From positions 1-10,337 of the forward strand of contig PKSZ01000185.1 of the NCBI GenBank assembly GCA_002869425.1: a stretch of DNA of 10,337 bases, written 5' to 3'. Below the pieces are notes generated by a model. It worked only from the letters and a program-made list of their open reading frames with translations, was not told where the DNA came from and searched no databases. The stretch's first letter is position 1. Every line of letters begins with the position of its first letter. Both the position numbers and the translations under genes were made by a program. This stretch comes from Marinilabiliales bacterium (lineage in GTDB: Bacteria > Bacteroidota > Bacteroidia > Bacteroidales > BM523). Of the stretch, positions 1-6,675 are shown piece after piece.

Positions 1-662
1 TAAAGCATAAATAGAAAAACCAAATAGAAAACTACCGAAAGAAAAAACAAAATGATTGGAACCGATGAATCAAACTCACCTTCAATAGGATCCTGATTTA
101 TTAGAGTAAAAAGGTAATTCCCATTTACATCATAAATTACATTGCCATTTTGTTCTGGCAACACAGAAATCCCATGATTATCGCATACATTGAAATCTTC
201 CTGGAAGTTATTATGTAAAAATGGATTTTCATATAAATATTCGTTCTTCAGAACAATCAAACCCAAAATATATAAATCATCCACTTTTGATGATCTCATC
301 TCATACCAGGCATTCCCCAACAAAATAACTGGTTCGCTGCTATTCATAAATTTAAGATTGCGCTTAAAAGGAATACGATTATCTGTCCAAAATACCAAAG
401 AATCGTTTTTATAAATTGCCAGTGCATATTCATTTACATCAAACTTATCCTTCAGAATACAATAAATATTTCTCAAATCTGAAACAGAATCTGCCAAATC
501 TGAAACATATTCAAGTTTCTGATCCAGTTCATGCTCCTTTTCATGCAATACTTCTGAAAATCGGTTCTGAACCTTATTCAGTCTATGAAAATCATAAAAC
601 GACAGCCAAAAAACAAGAATGGCTGCAACAAGGGCCGATATTGCAAAATATAAACTCTTCAA
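1..662 (-). CDS. Probable membrane sensor (histidine kinase) N-terminal part, cut by window edge
   Basis: The minus strand is open from a TTG codon at 662-660 to the window edge, giving 220 codons. The protein begins MKSLYFAISALVAAILVFW, a membrane segment at residues 4-22. A charged, heptad-like stretch follows (about 28-66, with VSDL repeated 7 residues apart), then an extracytoplasmic domain (about 70-200) and a second membrane segment (about 201-220) where the window ends. This layout is typical of Bacteroidota sensor histidine kinases, but the catalytic HisKA/HATPase part would lie outside the window, so the kinase call is inference. TTG is chosen because an in-frame TGA lies five codons upstream and no in-frame ATG occurs before residue 106, which would remove the membrane segment. 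It follows rlmH on the same strand after a 38-base gap and may share its transcript. Another two-segment receptor, such as a cyclase or chemoreceptor, cannot be excluded. Confidence 0.6.
   Translation of the reverse strand, partial: MKSLYFAISALVAAILVFWLSFYDFHRLNKVQNRFSEVLHEKEHELDQKLEYVSDLADSVSDLRNIYCILKDKFDVNEYALAIYKNDSLVFWTDNRIPFKRNLKFMNSSEPVILLGNAWYEMRSSKVDDLYILGLIVLKNEYLYENPFLHNNFQEDFNVCDNHGISVLPEQNGNVIYDVNGNYLFTLINQDPIEGEFDSSVPIILFFLSVVFYLVFLFML
474..507 (-). repeat. 13-bp direct repeat inside the sensor coiled coil
   Basis: The 13-mer caaatctgaaaca occurs at 474-486 and again at 495-507 on the plus strand, a period of 21 bases or exactly seven codons. On the minus strand both copies encode VSDL within a heptad-like helix (residues about 53-63 of the sensor protein). 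It probably reflects duplication of one heptad in the coiled coil next to the first membrane segment. Confidence 0.6.
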
Positions 663-678
663 ATGTCTGAATTTATTT

Positions 679-686
679 CAAAAATA
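679..686 (-). promoter_or_regulatory. Possible -7 box before the sensor gene
   Basis: Read on the minus strand, positions 686-679 are TATTTTTG, matching the Bacteroidota TAnnTTTG -7 element. Transcription would begin near 675, about 13 bases before the TTG start. No clear TTTG -33 element lies 17-23 bases upstream, and the region is AT-rich, so a chance match is likely enough to keep confidence low. If real, the sensor gene has its own promoter in addition to any readthrough from rlmH. Confidence 0.25.
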
Positions 687-700
687 CGATTATTATTCCA

Positions 701-1174
701 CTAGTCGTTATGATAGGGTTCATTTTTAATAATCGTAAAAGCTCTGTATATCTGTTCCATAAAAAACAAACGTACAATTTGATGTGAAAAGGTCATTTTT
801 GAAAGGGATATCTTCAACCATCCTCGATTAAGTATACCAGGTGAAAAACCATATGCCCCGCCAATTACAAAGCTAATATTGCTATTTCCATGCAGTGCAT
901 TTTTCTCAATAAACCCTGCAAATCCTCTGCTATTGTACAGTTTTCCATTTTCATCAAGCAATACAACCAAGCTTCCAGCAGGAATACATTTTTCCAATGC
1001 TATTGCTTCTTTTTCTTTTAATTGCTCAACAGACAAGCGAGATGAATTTTTTACATCAGGAATAAGTATTTCAGAAAACTGACAGTATCTTTTCATGCGT
1101 TGAATGTACATCTGCATTCCTTCTGTTATAAAACGCTCATTTGTTTTCCCAATGTATATCAGCTGAAGCTTCAT
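701..1174 (-). CDS. rlmH: 23S rRNA (pseudouridine1915-N3)-methyltransferase RlmH
   Basis: RlmH is a cytoplasmic SPOUT-class enzyme that uses S-adenosylmethionine to methylate N3 of pseudouridine 1915 in helix 69 of 23S rRNA, acting on assembled 70S ribosomes. The 157-residue protein has the normal family length and is complete. Visible family motifs are LLDENGK (72-78), the glycine-rich cofactor loop FVIGGAYGF (102-110), and the knotted C-terminal block from LSKMTFSHQIVRLFF (124-138) to the signature end NEPYHN (151-156). The ATG at 1174 gives the conserved start MKLQLIYIGK. The gene ends in TAG at 703-701, exactly where family members stop, so TAG is a working terminator in this genome. It is divergent from the DUF4783-nadC cluster and followed closely by the sensor gene on the same strand. 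Confidence 0.97.
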   Translation of the reverse strand: MKLQLIYIGKTNERFITEGMQMYIQRMKRYCQFSEILIPDVKNSSRLSVEQLKEKEAIALEKCIPAGSLVVLLDENGKLYNSRGFAGFIEKNALHGNSNISFVIGGAYGFSPGILNRGWLKISLSKMTFSHQIVRLFFMEQIYRAFTIIKNEPYHND

Positions 1175-1221
1175 TCTTAAAAGTTATGTATTTGAAAATT
1201 CTATTTGATATATATATTCCT

Positions 1222-1229
1222 TACATTTG
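1222..1229 (+). promoter_or_regulatory. Candidate promoter (-7 box) of the DUF4783-nadC-yihY cluster
   Basis: TACATTTG at 1222-1229 matches the Bacteroidota -7 consensus TAnnTTTG. Transcription would start near 1234, leaving a leader of about 60 bases before the ATG at 1294. Upstream TTTG sequences occur at 1204-1207 and 1191-1194, but their spacings (14 and 27 bases) fall outside the usual 17-23, so the -33 element is unclear. Confidence 0.4.
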
Positions 1230-1243
1230 TAATACAAGCATCA

Positions 1244-1251
1244 CAAATATA
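1244..1251 (-). promoter_or_regulatory. Candidate promoter (-7 box) of rlmH
   Basis: Read on the minus strand, positions 1251-1244 are TATATTTG, matching TAnnTTTG. The predicted transcription start near 1239 gives a leader of about 65 bases before the rlmH ATG at 1174. The box lies just beyond the predicted start of the opposing plus-strand promoter, so the two promoters overlap face to face. No well-spaced -33 TTTG is seen. Confidence 0.35.
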
Positions 1252-1293
1252 AATGGTTCAATTTTTGTTACATTTCATACAAAATTAAACAAA

Positions 1294-1695
1294 ATGAAAC
1301 GTATTACTATATCATCATTGATTTTATTCCTGGTTATTTTCTTAAATAATGTTTTTGCATTTCAATCAACGGGTATCCCTGATGGTGTAGACCTTGCCAT
1401 TAAGTCAGGAAATGCCTCAGAATTGGCAAAGCATTTTAACAGTAGCATTGAAATCGCCATTTTTGATGATGAAGATATTTACAGTAAAAATCAGGCAGAA
1501 CAGATTCTGAAAACTTTTTTCAGCAAACATAGTCCTAGTGATTTCAAAGTTGTTCATGAAGGTGGTCAGGAAGGAGCTAAATATTTTATTGGAGATCTAA
1601 CTACCAATACAGGAACTTACAGAACATATTTCCTTATTAAAACAAAGAACAACAAACCCCTTATTCATACTTTTAGAATAGAAAATGAAGAATAA
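1294..1695 (+). CDS. DUF4783 family small exported protein
   Basis: This 133-residue protein of unknown function matches my knowledge of the DUF4783 family, which is common in Bacteroidota and frequently found next to nadC. Residues 1-22 form a signal peptide: a short Lys-Arg start, a hydrophobic core ISSLILFLVIFLN, and a likely cut after VFA. The mature part (IPDGVDLAIKSGNASELAKHF, then a fairly even mix of helix and strand with conserved GG and Gly positions near 90-100) resembles a small NTF2-like fold, but that is inference. The open frame extends upstream to 1141, yet the ATG at 1294 is preferred because it directly begins the signal peptide and lies downstream of the candidate promoter. 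Its last 11 bases overlap the start of nadC, which suggests translational coupling. Its role in the periplasm is unknown. Confidence 0.85.
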   Translation: MKRITISSLILFLVIFLNNVFAFQSTGIPDGVDLAIKSGNASELAKHFNSSIEIAIFDDEDIYSKNQAEQILKTFFSKHSPSDFKVVHEGGQEGAKYFIGDLTTNTGTYRTYFLIKTKNNKPLIHTFRIENEE

Positions 1696-2533
1696 CGAAT
1701 TGGTTGATCAGCTTATCAAGCTGATGATGCAGGAAGATCTCGGTGATGGAGATCATACTTCACTCTCATGTATACCAGAAACCGAAATTGGAAAAGCAAA
1801 CCTTCTTATCAAACAGGACGGAATACTTGCAGGTGTTGATATTGCTACAAAAATATTTTTAGCTTATGATAGCGAACTCGAAGTTGAAATTTATATCCAG
1901 GACGGAGCCATAGTAAAAAAGGGAGAAATTGCTTTTACTGTTAGTGGAAAATCACTATCCATTCTGCAAGCTGAAAGACCGGTATTAAATGTAATGCAAC
2001 GCATGAGTGGTATCGCAACTACTACCCATAACTATGTTGAAAAACTTAAAGGCACAAAAACCAAAGTGCTTGACACAAGGAAAACAACGCCGGGAATGAG
2101 AATACTGGAGAAAGAAGCTGTTCGTATTGGTGGTGGTGCAAACCATAGAATGGGCTTATTTGATATGATTATGATCAAAGACAATCATGTGGATTTTGCA
2201 GGAGGAATCAATGAAGCCATTAATAAAGTTAAACAATACCTTGCTGCAAAAAATAAAGATTTAAGGATTGAAATCGAAGCCAGAAATATCAATGAAATTA
2301 AAACAATCATGAACAACGGAAGCGTTCACAGAATAATGCTTGATAATTTTACTGTGGATGAAACCCGTAAAGCCGTTGAATTGATTGATGGGAAATATGA
2401 AACAGAATCTTCAGGGGGTATTACACTTGAAACCATAAGAGATTATGCTGAATGCGGCGTAGATTTTGTCTCTGTGGGTGCCCTCACGCATCAGATTAAA
2501 AGCCTTGATCTGAGTTTAAAAGCAATTAGTTAA
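1685..2533 (+). CDS. nadC: Nicotinate-nucleotide pyrophosphorylase (carboxylating), quinolinate phosphoribosyltransferase
   Basis: NadC is cytoplasmic and converts quinolinate plus phosphoribosyl pyrophosphate to nicotinate mononucleotide, CO2 and pyrophosphate, the last committed step of de novo NAD synthesis (EC 2.4.2.19). The 282-residue length is normal. Visible motifs are QEDLGDGDHTS (16-26) near the start, the substrate-binding ERPVLNVMQRMSGIAT (97-112), DTRKTTPGMR (130-139), the GGGANHRMGLFDMIMIKDNH block (149-168), EIEARN (196-201), MLDNF (218-222) and SSGGI (242-246), followed by VSVGALTH (262-269). All basic residues expected to grip quinolinate and PRPP appear present. The ATG at 1685 overlaps the 3' end of the DUF4783 gene by 11 bases, so the two are surely co-transcribed. 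The YihY gene follows after 20 bases. nadA and nadB are not in the window. Confidence 0.98.
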   Translation: MKNNELVDQLIKLMMQEDLGDGDHTSLSCIPETEIGKANLLIKQDGILAGVDIATKIFLAYDSELEVEIYIQDGAIVKKGEIAFTVSGKSLSILQAERPVLNVMQRMSGIATTTHNYVEKLKGTKTKVLDTRKTTPGMRILEKEAVRIGGGANHRMGLFDMIMIKDNHVDFAGGINEAINKVKQYLAAKNKDLRIEIEARNINEIKTIMNNGSVHRIMLDNFTVDETRKAVELIDGKYETESSGGITLETIRDYAECGVDFVSVGALTHQIKSLDLSLKAIS

Positions 2534-2553
2534 TTGTATCTGAACAAAATACG

Positions 2554-3462
2554 GTGGATTTAAAGAATTCAACACTTATAACCTATTTAAAAACCGTAAG
2601 CTTTCCGGGCTTTGATAAAGTGCCGTTATACGAAGTAGGCCGGTTCTTTTTCAGAAGCTTGCAAAGAGGTGCGCTAACAACTCGGGCTTCAGCTGTTGCA
2701 TTCAATTTGTTTATAGCAATATTCCCAGGAATTATTTTTATTTTCACACTCATCCCCTACCTGCCTTTTTCAAATTTTCAGCATGAACTGCTAATGATGA
2801 TGAAGAATATTATGCCACAAAATGCTTATCTGAGTATTGAAGGCACCATCACCGACATCATCGTAAAACCCAGGAATGGATTGCTTTCTTTTGGTTTTAT
2901 TGCGGCACTATATTTTAGTACAAATGGGATTGTTTCTATGATAAGTGCTTTTAATGCAACATAACTAACCTTTGATAACAGACCTTGGTGGAGTATCAGA
3001 CTTCTCTCTTTTGGCATGGTTATTATCCTGTTTCTTTTGATCTCTATTGCTGTTTCACTGATCATTTTCAGTGGTAAAACCCTTAATTACTTTGTAATGA
3101 AAGATTGGATGGAACAAAATATATATTACTATCTTATCACCATAGGAAACTGGGTTATCATTACAGCCTTATTCTTTTTTGCTATATCCATTCTATATTA
3201 TCTGGCTCCAGCAAAAAAAACCCGGTGGAGATTTATTTCAGCAGGCTCTACGCTTTCCACAGTATTGATCATTATTGCCTCAATAGGATTTTCCTACTTT
3301 GTAAATAATTTCGGACAGTATAACAAGCTATATGGCTCCATTGGAACCATCATCGTTATACTGCTATGGCTTTACTTCAATTCCCTGGCATTAATAATTG
3401 GTTTTGAACTGAATACTAGCATCATAAATGCCAGATCAGAAAGACATGATATAAACAATTAG
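2554..3462 (+). pseudogene. yihY: YihY/BrkB-family inner-membrane protein, interrupted by an in-frame TAA
   Basis: The reading frame from GTG 2554 to TAG 3460-3462 would encode about 302 residues, the normal length for this family. These are multi-pass membrane proteins, once misnamed ribonuclease BN, whose function is uncertain. A single TAA at 2962-2964 splits it after 136 residues, and the frame continues unchanged beyond it. The first part contains the conserved RASAVAFNLFIAIFP (43-57) and a membrane pair. The second part has the family hallmark YNKLYGSIGTIIVILLWLYF followed by GFELN, with several further membrane segments. The stop sits in the loop between AFNAT and LTFDNRPWW. No second lesion is seen, so this is either a very recent nonsense mutation, a sequence error or a recoded codon. 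An ATG at 3016 could restart translation of the C-terminal half. It lies 20 bases after nadC and is probably in the same transcript. Confidence 0.85.
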
Positions 3463-3518
3463 AATTTCCTTAAAATACCAATTCATTCAGAACATACGGT
3501 TTTAGATTTCATAATTGC

Positions 3519-3526
3519 TATCTTTG
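3519..3526 (+). promoter_or_regulatory. -7 box placed 4 bases before the der start codon
   Basis: TATCTTTG at 3519-3526 fits the Bacteroidota TAnnTTTG element exactly. Only four bases (caaa) separate it from the der ATG at 3531. Since transcription in this phylum usually starts a few bases after this box, the der mRNA would begin at or next to its start codon and have no leader. A matching -33 TTTG is not evident in 3490-3502. Confidence 0.5.
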
Positions 3527-3530
3527 CAAA

Positions 3531-4697
3531 ATGAATAATATTGTAGCAATAGTTGGCAGGCCTAATGTTGGCAAATCAACACTTTTCAACAGGTTAACAC
3601 AAAGCCGTAAGGCTATTGTTGAAGAAACATCAGGTGTGACCAGGGATAGACATTATGGAAAATCGGATTGGAATGGAATTGATTTTTCATTGATTGATAC
3701 AGGAGGATATATCACAAATTCTGAAGATGTGTTTGAAAATGAAATCAAAAGACAGGTTAACCTTGCCATTGAAGAAGCTGATGCAATTCTTTTTGTAGTA
3801 GACGTAACTAGTGGAATTACGGATCTTGATGATTCTGTAGCCCATATGCTTAGAAAAATTGATAAAAAAACGCTATTGGTTGTAAACAAAGTTGATAATA
3901 GTAAGTTAATGTACGATGCCAATGAGTTCTACGGACTGGGACTGGGTGAAATATTCTGTATTAGCTCTATAAATGGCAGTGGAACCGGTGATCTATTGGA
4001 TGAGCTTGTTAAAGAATTTGAAGGAAAAACCATAGAGGAAGAGCCCGAGCTACCAGTGCTCTCAATAATTGGACGCCCCAATGTAGGGAAATCTTCATTG
4101 GCAAATGTCCTACTGGGAGAAGACAGAAATATTGTTACTCCAATTGCAGGTACTACAAGAGATTCCGTTAGTACTTATTACAATAAATTTGGCCATGAAT
4201 TTCTTCTGACTGACACAGCAGGTTTGCGAAAAAAAGGAAAAGTTACAGATAATCTGGAGTTTTATAGTGTAATGCGTTCCATCAGAGCTATTGAAAATTC
4301 AGATGTATGTCTCATGATGATTGATGCTACCAGAGGTATTGAATCACAAGATGTAAATATTTTTCAAATTGCAGCCAACAACCGAAAGGGAATTGTTTTG
4401 TTGGTTAACAAATGGGACCTTGTGGAGAAGGATACGAATACAACAAAAGAATTTGAAGCAAGAATCAAAGAAAAATTAGCGCCATTTAACGATGTTCCAA
4501 TTGTGTTCACTTCAGCATTAACCAAACAAAGAATTCAAAAAGTTCTTGACTTGGCGATGGATGTTTACAATCGTAGAAAACAAACCATTCCTACATCGAA
4601 GCTAAACGAAGTTATGCTTAATGCCATTCAAAATTATGGTCCACCTTCAGTAAAAGGGAAATACATACGCATTAAATATGTTACACAATTAAAATAG
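3531..4697 (+). CDS. der: Ribosome-assembly GTPase Der (EngA), ending early at an in-frame TAG
   Basis: Der is a cytoplasmic tandem GTPase needed for maturation of the 50S ribosomal subunit and essential in most bacteria. The first G domain shows GRPNVGKST (9-17, Walker A), the switch-I threonine region SGVTRDR (34-40), DTGG (56-59) and NKVD (119-122). The second shows GRPNVGKSS (181-189), AGTTRDS (206-212), DTAG (228-231) and NKWD (293-296). A C-terminal KH-like domain starts near residue 350. The frame meets TAG at 4695-4697 after residue 388 (YVTQLK), but translation beyond it in the same frame gives the rest of the family C terminus up to TAA at 4833-4835, a total of 434 residues and close to the usual 435-440. 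As read, the KH-like domain loses its last 45 residues. The start is fixed by the conserved [12 protein letters not shown]. der seems to have its own promoter immediately upstream, separate from nadC-yihY. Confidence 0.95.
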   Translation: MNNIVAIVGRPNVGKSTLFNRLTQSRKAIVEETSGVTRDRHYGKSDWNGIDFSLIDTGGYITNSEDVFENEIKRQVNLAIEEADAILFVVDVTSGITDLDDSVAHMLRKIDKKTLLVVNKVDNSKLMYDANEFYGLGLGEIFCISSINGSGTGDLLDELVKEFEGKTIEEEPELPVLSIIGRPNVGKSSLANVLLGEDRNIVTPIAGTTRDSVSTYYNKFGHEFLLTDTAGLRKKGKVTDNLEFYSVMRSIRAIENSDVCLMMIDATRGIESQDVNIFQIAANNRKGIVLLVNKWDLVEKDTNTTKEFEARIKEKLAPFNDVPIVFTSALTKQRIQKVLDLAMDVYNRRKQTIPTSKLNEVMLNAIQNYGPPSVKGKYIRIKYVTQLK

Positions 4698-4835
4698 CCA
4701 TCACCTATTTTTGCCTTCTTTTGTAATTTACCACAGTATATCAAAGATCCGTATAAACGATATTTAGAAAACAGATTAAGAGAAGAATTTGATTTTTCAG
4801 GAATTCCTTTACAGTTGTATTTCAGAAAAAAATAA
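4698..4835 (+). other. der: C-terminal remainder of der after the in-frame TAG
   Basis: These 45 codons plus TAA continue the der frame directly. They read [10 protein letters not shown], then [20 protein letters not shown], then a final block with [13 protein letters not shown]. This is the family's conserved KH-domain ending (the pattern FCNLPQ, PYKRFLEN, GxPIxIFFR is usual in Bacteroidota Der). No start codon or promoter serves this piece alone, so it is either lost, translated by readthrough, or separated only by a base-calling error. Its intact conservation argues against an old mutation. Confidence 0.88.
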
Positions 4836-4922
4836 ATAAGTTTCATGGTCATTTTTTACAAGAAAATAACATCACTGAGGCAACAATAGGTAATCATTAA
4901 AAGTTCTTTATAAGGAATTTGT

Positions 4923-4930
4923 TACATTTG
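4923..4930 (+). promoter_or_regulatory. -7 box placed 4 bases before the lipoprotein start codon
   Basis: TACATTTG at 4923-4930 matches TAnnTTTG and is followed after exactly four bases (tact) by the ATG at 4935. The arrangement and spacing are the same as at der, so a leaderless transcript is predicted here too. No convincing -33 TTTG is seen 17-23 bases upstream. Confidence 0.5.
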
Positions 4931-4934
4931 TACT

Positions 4935-5438
4935 ATGAAAAGACCGTCAGGCATACTGGGATTATTGCTTTTGCTCTTGGTATTTCTTACCTATTGTGAA
5001 AAGCCTGACAGTTATCCAATCAATCCTCAAATCGAATATGAGGCTGTTTATCTGATTGATACAACAGATCCTTTGGGTAATACCGGCTCTGCACCTTTAC
5101 TGGTTTTTTCTTTTGTTGATGGTGACGGAGATATTGGCCTAAAACAATCGGATACCAGCGGAGTATATTCAACTGATAGTACATTTCACAACAACTTGTT
5201 TTTCACTCTTTATGAAAAGGTAAATGGTGAATTCCAGGAAGCAGACAGTCTTTTGTTTGGATTCAATTACAGAATACCCTTTGTAGGATGGGAAGAATCT
5301 AACCGGGCATTAAAAGGCCAAATATATGTACAATTTGTACCGCTGTATTTCGATACTATAAAATTTGAATTCTACATGGTAGACAGGGCTCTGCACAAAA
5401 GTAATGTTGAAACAAGTCCGGAAATTGCCCTTAATTAA
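4935..5438 (+). CDS. Putative lipoprotein of unknown function with DGDGDIGL motif
   Basis: The 167-residue product begins with two basic residues and a strongly hydrophobic stretch GILGLLLLLLVFLTY, followed by Cys21. This looks like a lipoprotein signal peptide, although Tyr just before the Cys is unusual for a lipobox. The residues after Cys (EKPDSYP) are charged. The mature part contains FSFVDGDGDIGLKQSD at about 55-70. An Asp-Gly loop of this type recurs in small Bacteroidota lipoproteins and looks like a possible calcium-binding turn. It ends with a beta-rich segment and VDRALHKSN. I do not recognise a named family with certainty. The protein is probably anchored in the outer or inner membrane facing the periplasm. 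Its 3' end overlaps the convergent permease gene by 8 bases. The start is supported by both the signal peptide and the adjacent promoter box. Confidence 0.8.
   Translation: MKRPSGILGLLLLLLVFLTYCEKPDSYPINPQIEYEAVYLIDTTDPLGNTGSAPLLVFSFVDGDGDIGLKQSDTSGVYSTDSTFHNNLFFTLYEKVNGEFQEADSLLFGFNYRIPFVGWEESNRALKGQIYVQFVPLYFDTIKFEFYMVDRALHKSNVETSPEIALN
5431..5438. other. Palindrome shared by two convergent stop codons
   Basis: The 8-base palindrome TTAATTAA supplies the TAA stop of the plus-strand lipoprotein gene (5436-5438) and, read on the other strand, the TAA stop of the permease gene (5433-5431). The two genes therefore overlap tail to tail by eight bases with no room between them for a separate terminator. 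Confidence 0.9.
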
Positions 5439-6675
5439 AACGAATCGCTTTAACAGGAGAAATTCTTGTAATAATAAATGTTGGTAGCAACAACATGGTA
5501 AATGTAACAACAATGGTTCCTGCATTCAATAACAGCAAATCAGAAATATGCATACTTACAGGTACCACTTCCACATAATAGCTGGCAGGATCTAAAGAAA
5601 CAACTCCAAAATAGTGTTGAATAAGACACAGCATTATCCCCAGGAGATTACCCCAAAACAAGCCCTTTCCAACCAGAAAAAGACCATTGTATAAAAATAC
5701 TTTTTGCACACTCCAGTTAACAGATCCCAATGCTTTTAAAACTCCAATGGTATTTGTTCTTTCGAGTATCAGTATTAACAAACCTGAAATCATATTCACA
5801 CCAGCTACCAAAACCATCAGAGTTAAAATCACCCATACATTAACATTGAAAAGTTCAATCCAATCAAATAAAACAGGTTCCTTTTCCTTAATAGTCTGCA
5901 CCTTAAGCTTATTTCCTTCTTTATCAAAACGAGAACCTATTTTCTTTTCCAAAAACGCACCAATCTCTTCAAGATCGTCAAAATTACTAATCTGTATCTC
6001 AAATCCACTAATCTGATCTTTGCTCCATCCATTTAGCTTCTGCACATGCTTAATATCTGCAAAAATGAAAGTTTTATCAAACTCTTCAAGGCTTGTTTTA
6101 TAAATGCCTGTAATTCGGAATTTCCGCACCCTGGGTGGTTGATCGATAAAATAAGTTACAACATTATCCTCCAGCTTCAATTCCAGCATGTCTGCCAGTT
6201 TCTGCGAAATAATAATATCGTTTGTTTTTACACTATCTACTATATGTGGCAAGTGACCTTCAACTAAGTGGTTTTGAAAAAAGGTCCAGTTGTAATCCTT
6301 GTCAACACCCTTAACAATAATCCCCTGGATCTCCTTCTGCGTTTTTATAATACCGGGTTTGGTTGCATATACTTGTATATGCTTAATTCCTTTCTCCTTT
6401 GTTATTGTATTGTAAAAATCCTGATTCTTGTTTATGGGTATTGTTTCGTATGATAAGTTTGAATCAAAATTCGTAATATGCACATGTGATCCAAAACCAA
6501 TTATCTTTTCTCTGATCTCATTTTTAAAGCCTGTAACAATTGCAACCGCCAGTATCATTACAACAATTCCAAGCGAAATACCTATAACAGCAATACTAAT
6601 GATAGGTCTGGATATATTTTTTCCTTTTTCCGTTCCTGAATGGATCTTCCTTGCTATAAATAATTCTGTATTCAA
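5431..6675 (-). CDS. FtsX/LolC-type ABC transporter permease
   Basis: This 414-residue inner-membrane protein has the four-segment layout of the LolC/LolE/MacB permease group: membrane segment 1 at about 25-48, a periplasmic MacB-like core domain at about 50-270, then segments at about 278-304, 328-353 and 378-402. Family hallmarks are ISRPIISIAVIGISLGI (21-37), VTGFKNEI near 47-54, the FtsX motif GVLKALG (311-317) and the C-terminal ISPVKAIRF (405-413). In Bacteroidota such proteins are thought to work with an ATPase in releasing lipoproteins from the inner membrane, though the substrate here is unproven and no ATPase gene lies in the window. The start is TTG at 6675: it gives the usual N terminus MNTELFIARKI, and an in-frame TGA lies two codons upstream. 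Other annotations could call it lolC or lolE. Confidence 0.92.
   Translation of the reverse strand: MNTELFIARKIHSGTEKGKNISRPIISIAVIGISLGIVVMILAVAIVTGFKNEIREKIIGFGSHVHITNFDSNLSYETIPINKNQDFYNTITKEKGIKHIQVYATKPGIIKTQKEIQGIIVKGVDKDYNWTFFQNHLVEGHLPHIVDSVKTNDIIISQKLADMLELKLEDNVVTYFIDQPPRVRKFRITGIYKTSLEEFDKTFIFADIKHVQKLNGWSKDQISGFEIQISNFDDLEEIGAFLEKKIGSRFDKEGNKLKVQTIKEKEPVLFDWIELFNVNVWVILTLMVLVAGVNMISGLLILILERTNTIGVLKALGSVNWSVQKVFLYNGLFLVGKGLFWGNLLGIMLCLIQHYFGVVSLDPASYYVEVVPVSMHISDLLLLNAGTIVVTFTMLLLPTFIITRISPVKAIRFN

Noticed and set aside
190..670. Two plus-strand open frames (190-414 and 416-670)
   Set aside because: They lie opposite a continuous minus-strand frame with a clear two-membrane-segment sensor protein, and their own translations show no family features.
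1141..1293. N-terminal extension of the DUF4783 protein from 1141
   Set aside because: It would place about 51 non-conserved residues before a well-formed signal peptide, overlap rlmH and begin upstream of the candidate promoter.
2554..4697. Genetic code in which TAA and TAG encode an amino acid
   Set aside because: rlmH ends at TAG and nadC at TAA exactly where their families end, so both codons act as stops in this genome.
4634..4852. Minus-strand open frame over the end of der
   Set aside because: The plus strand here encodes the conserved Der KH domain across the TAG, so the minus frame is a shadow.
4900..4917. Imperfect inverted repeat TTCTTTATAAGGAA before the lipoprotein gene
   Set aside because: It is short, AT-rich and mismatched, with no loop or T-run, so it supports neither a terminator nor a clear operator.
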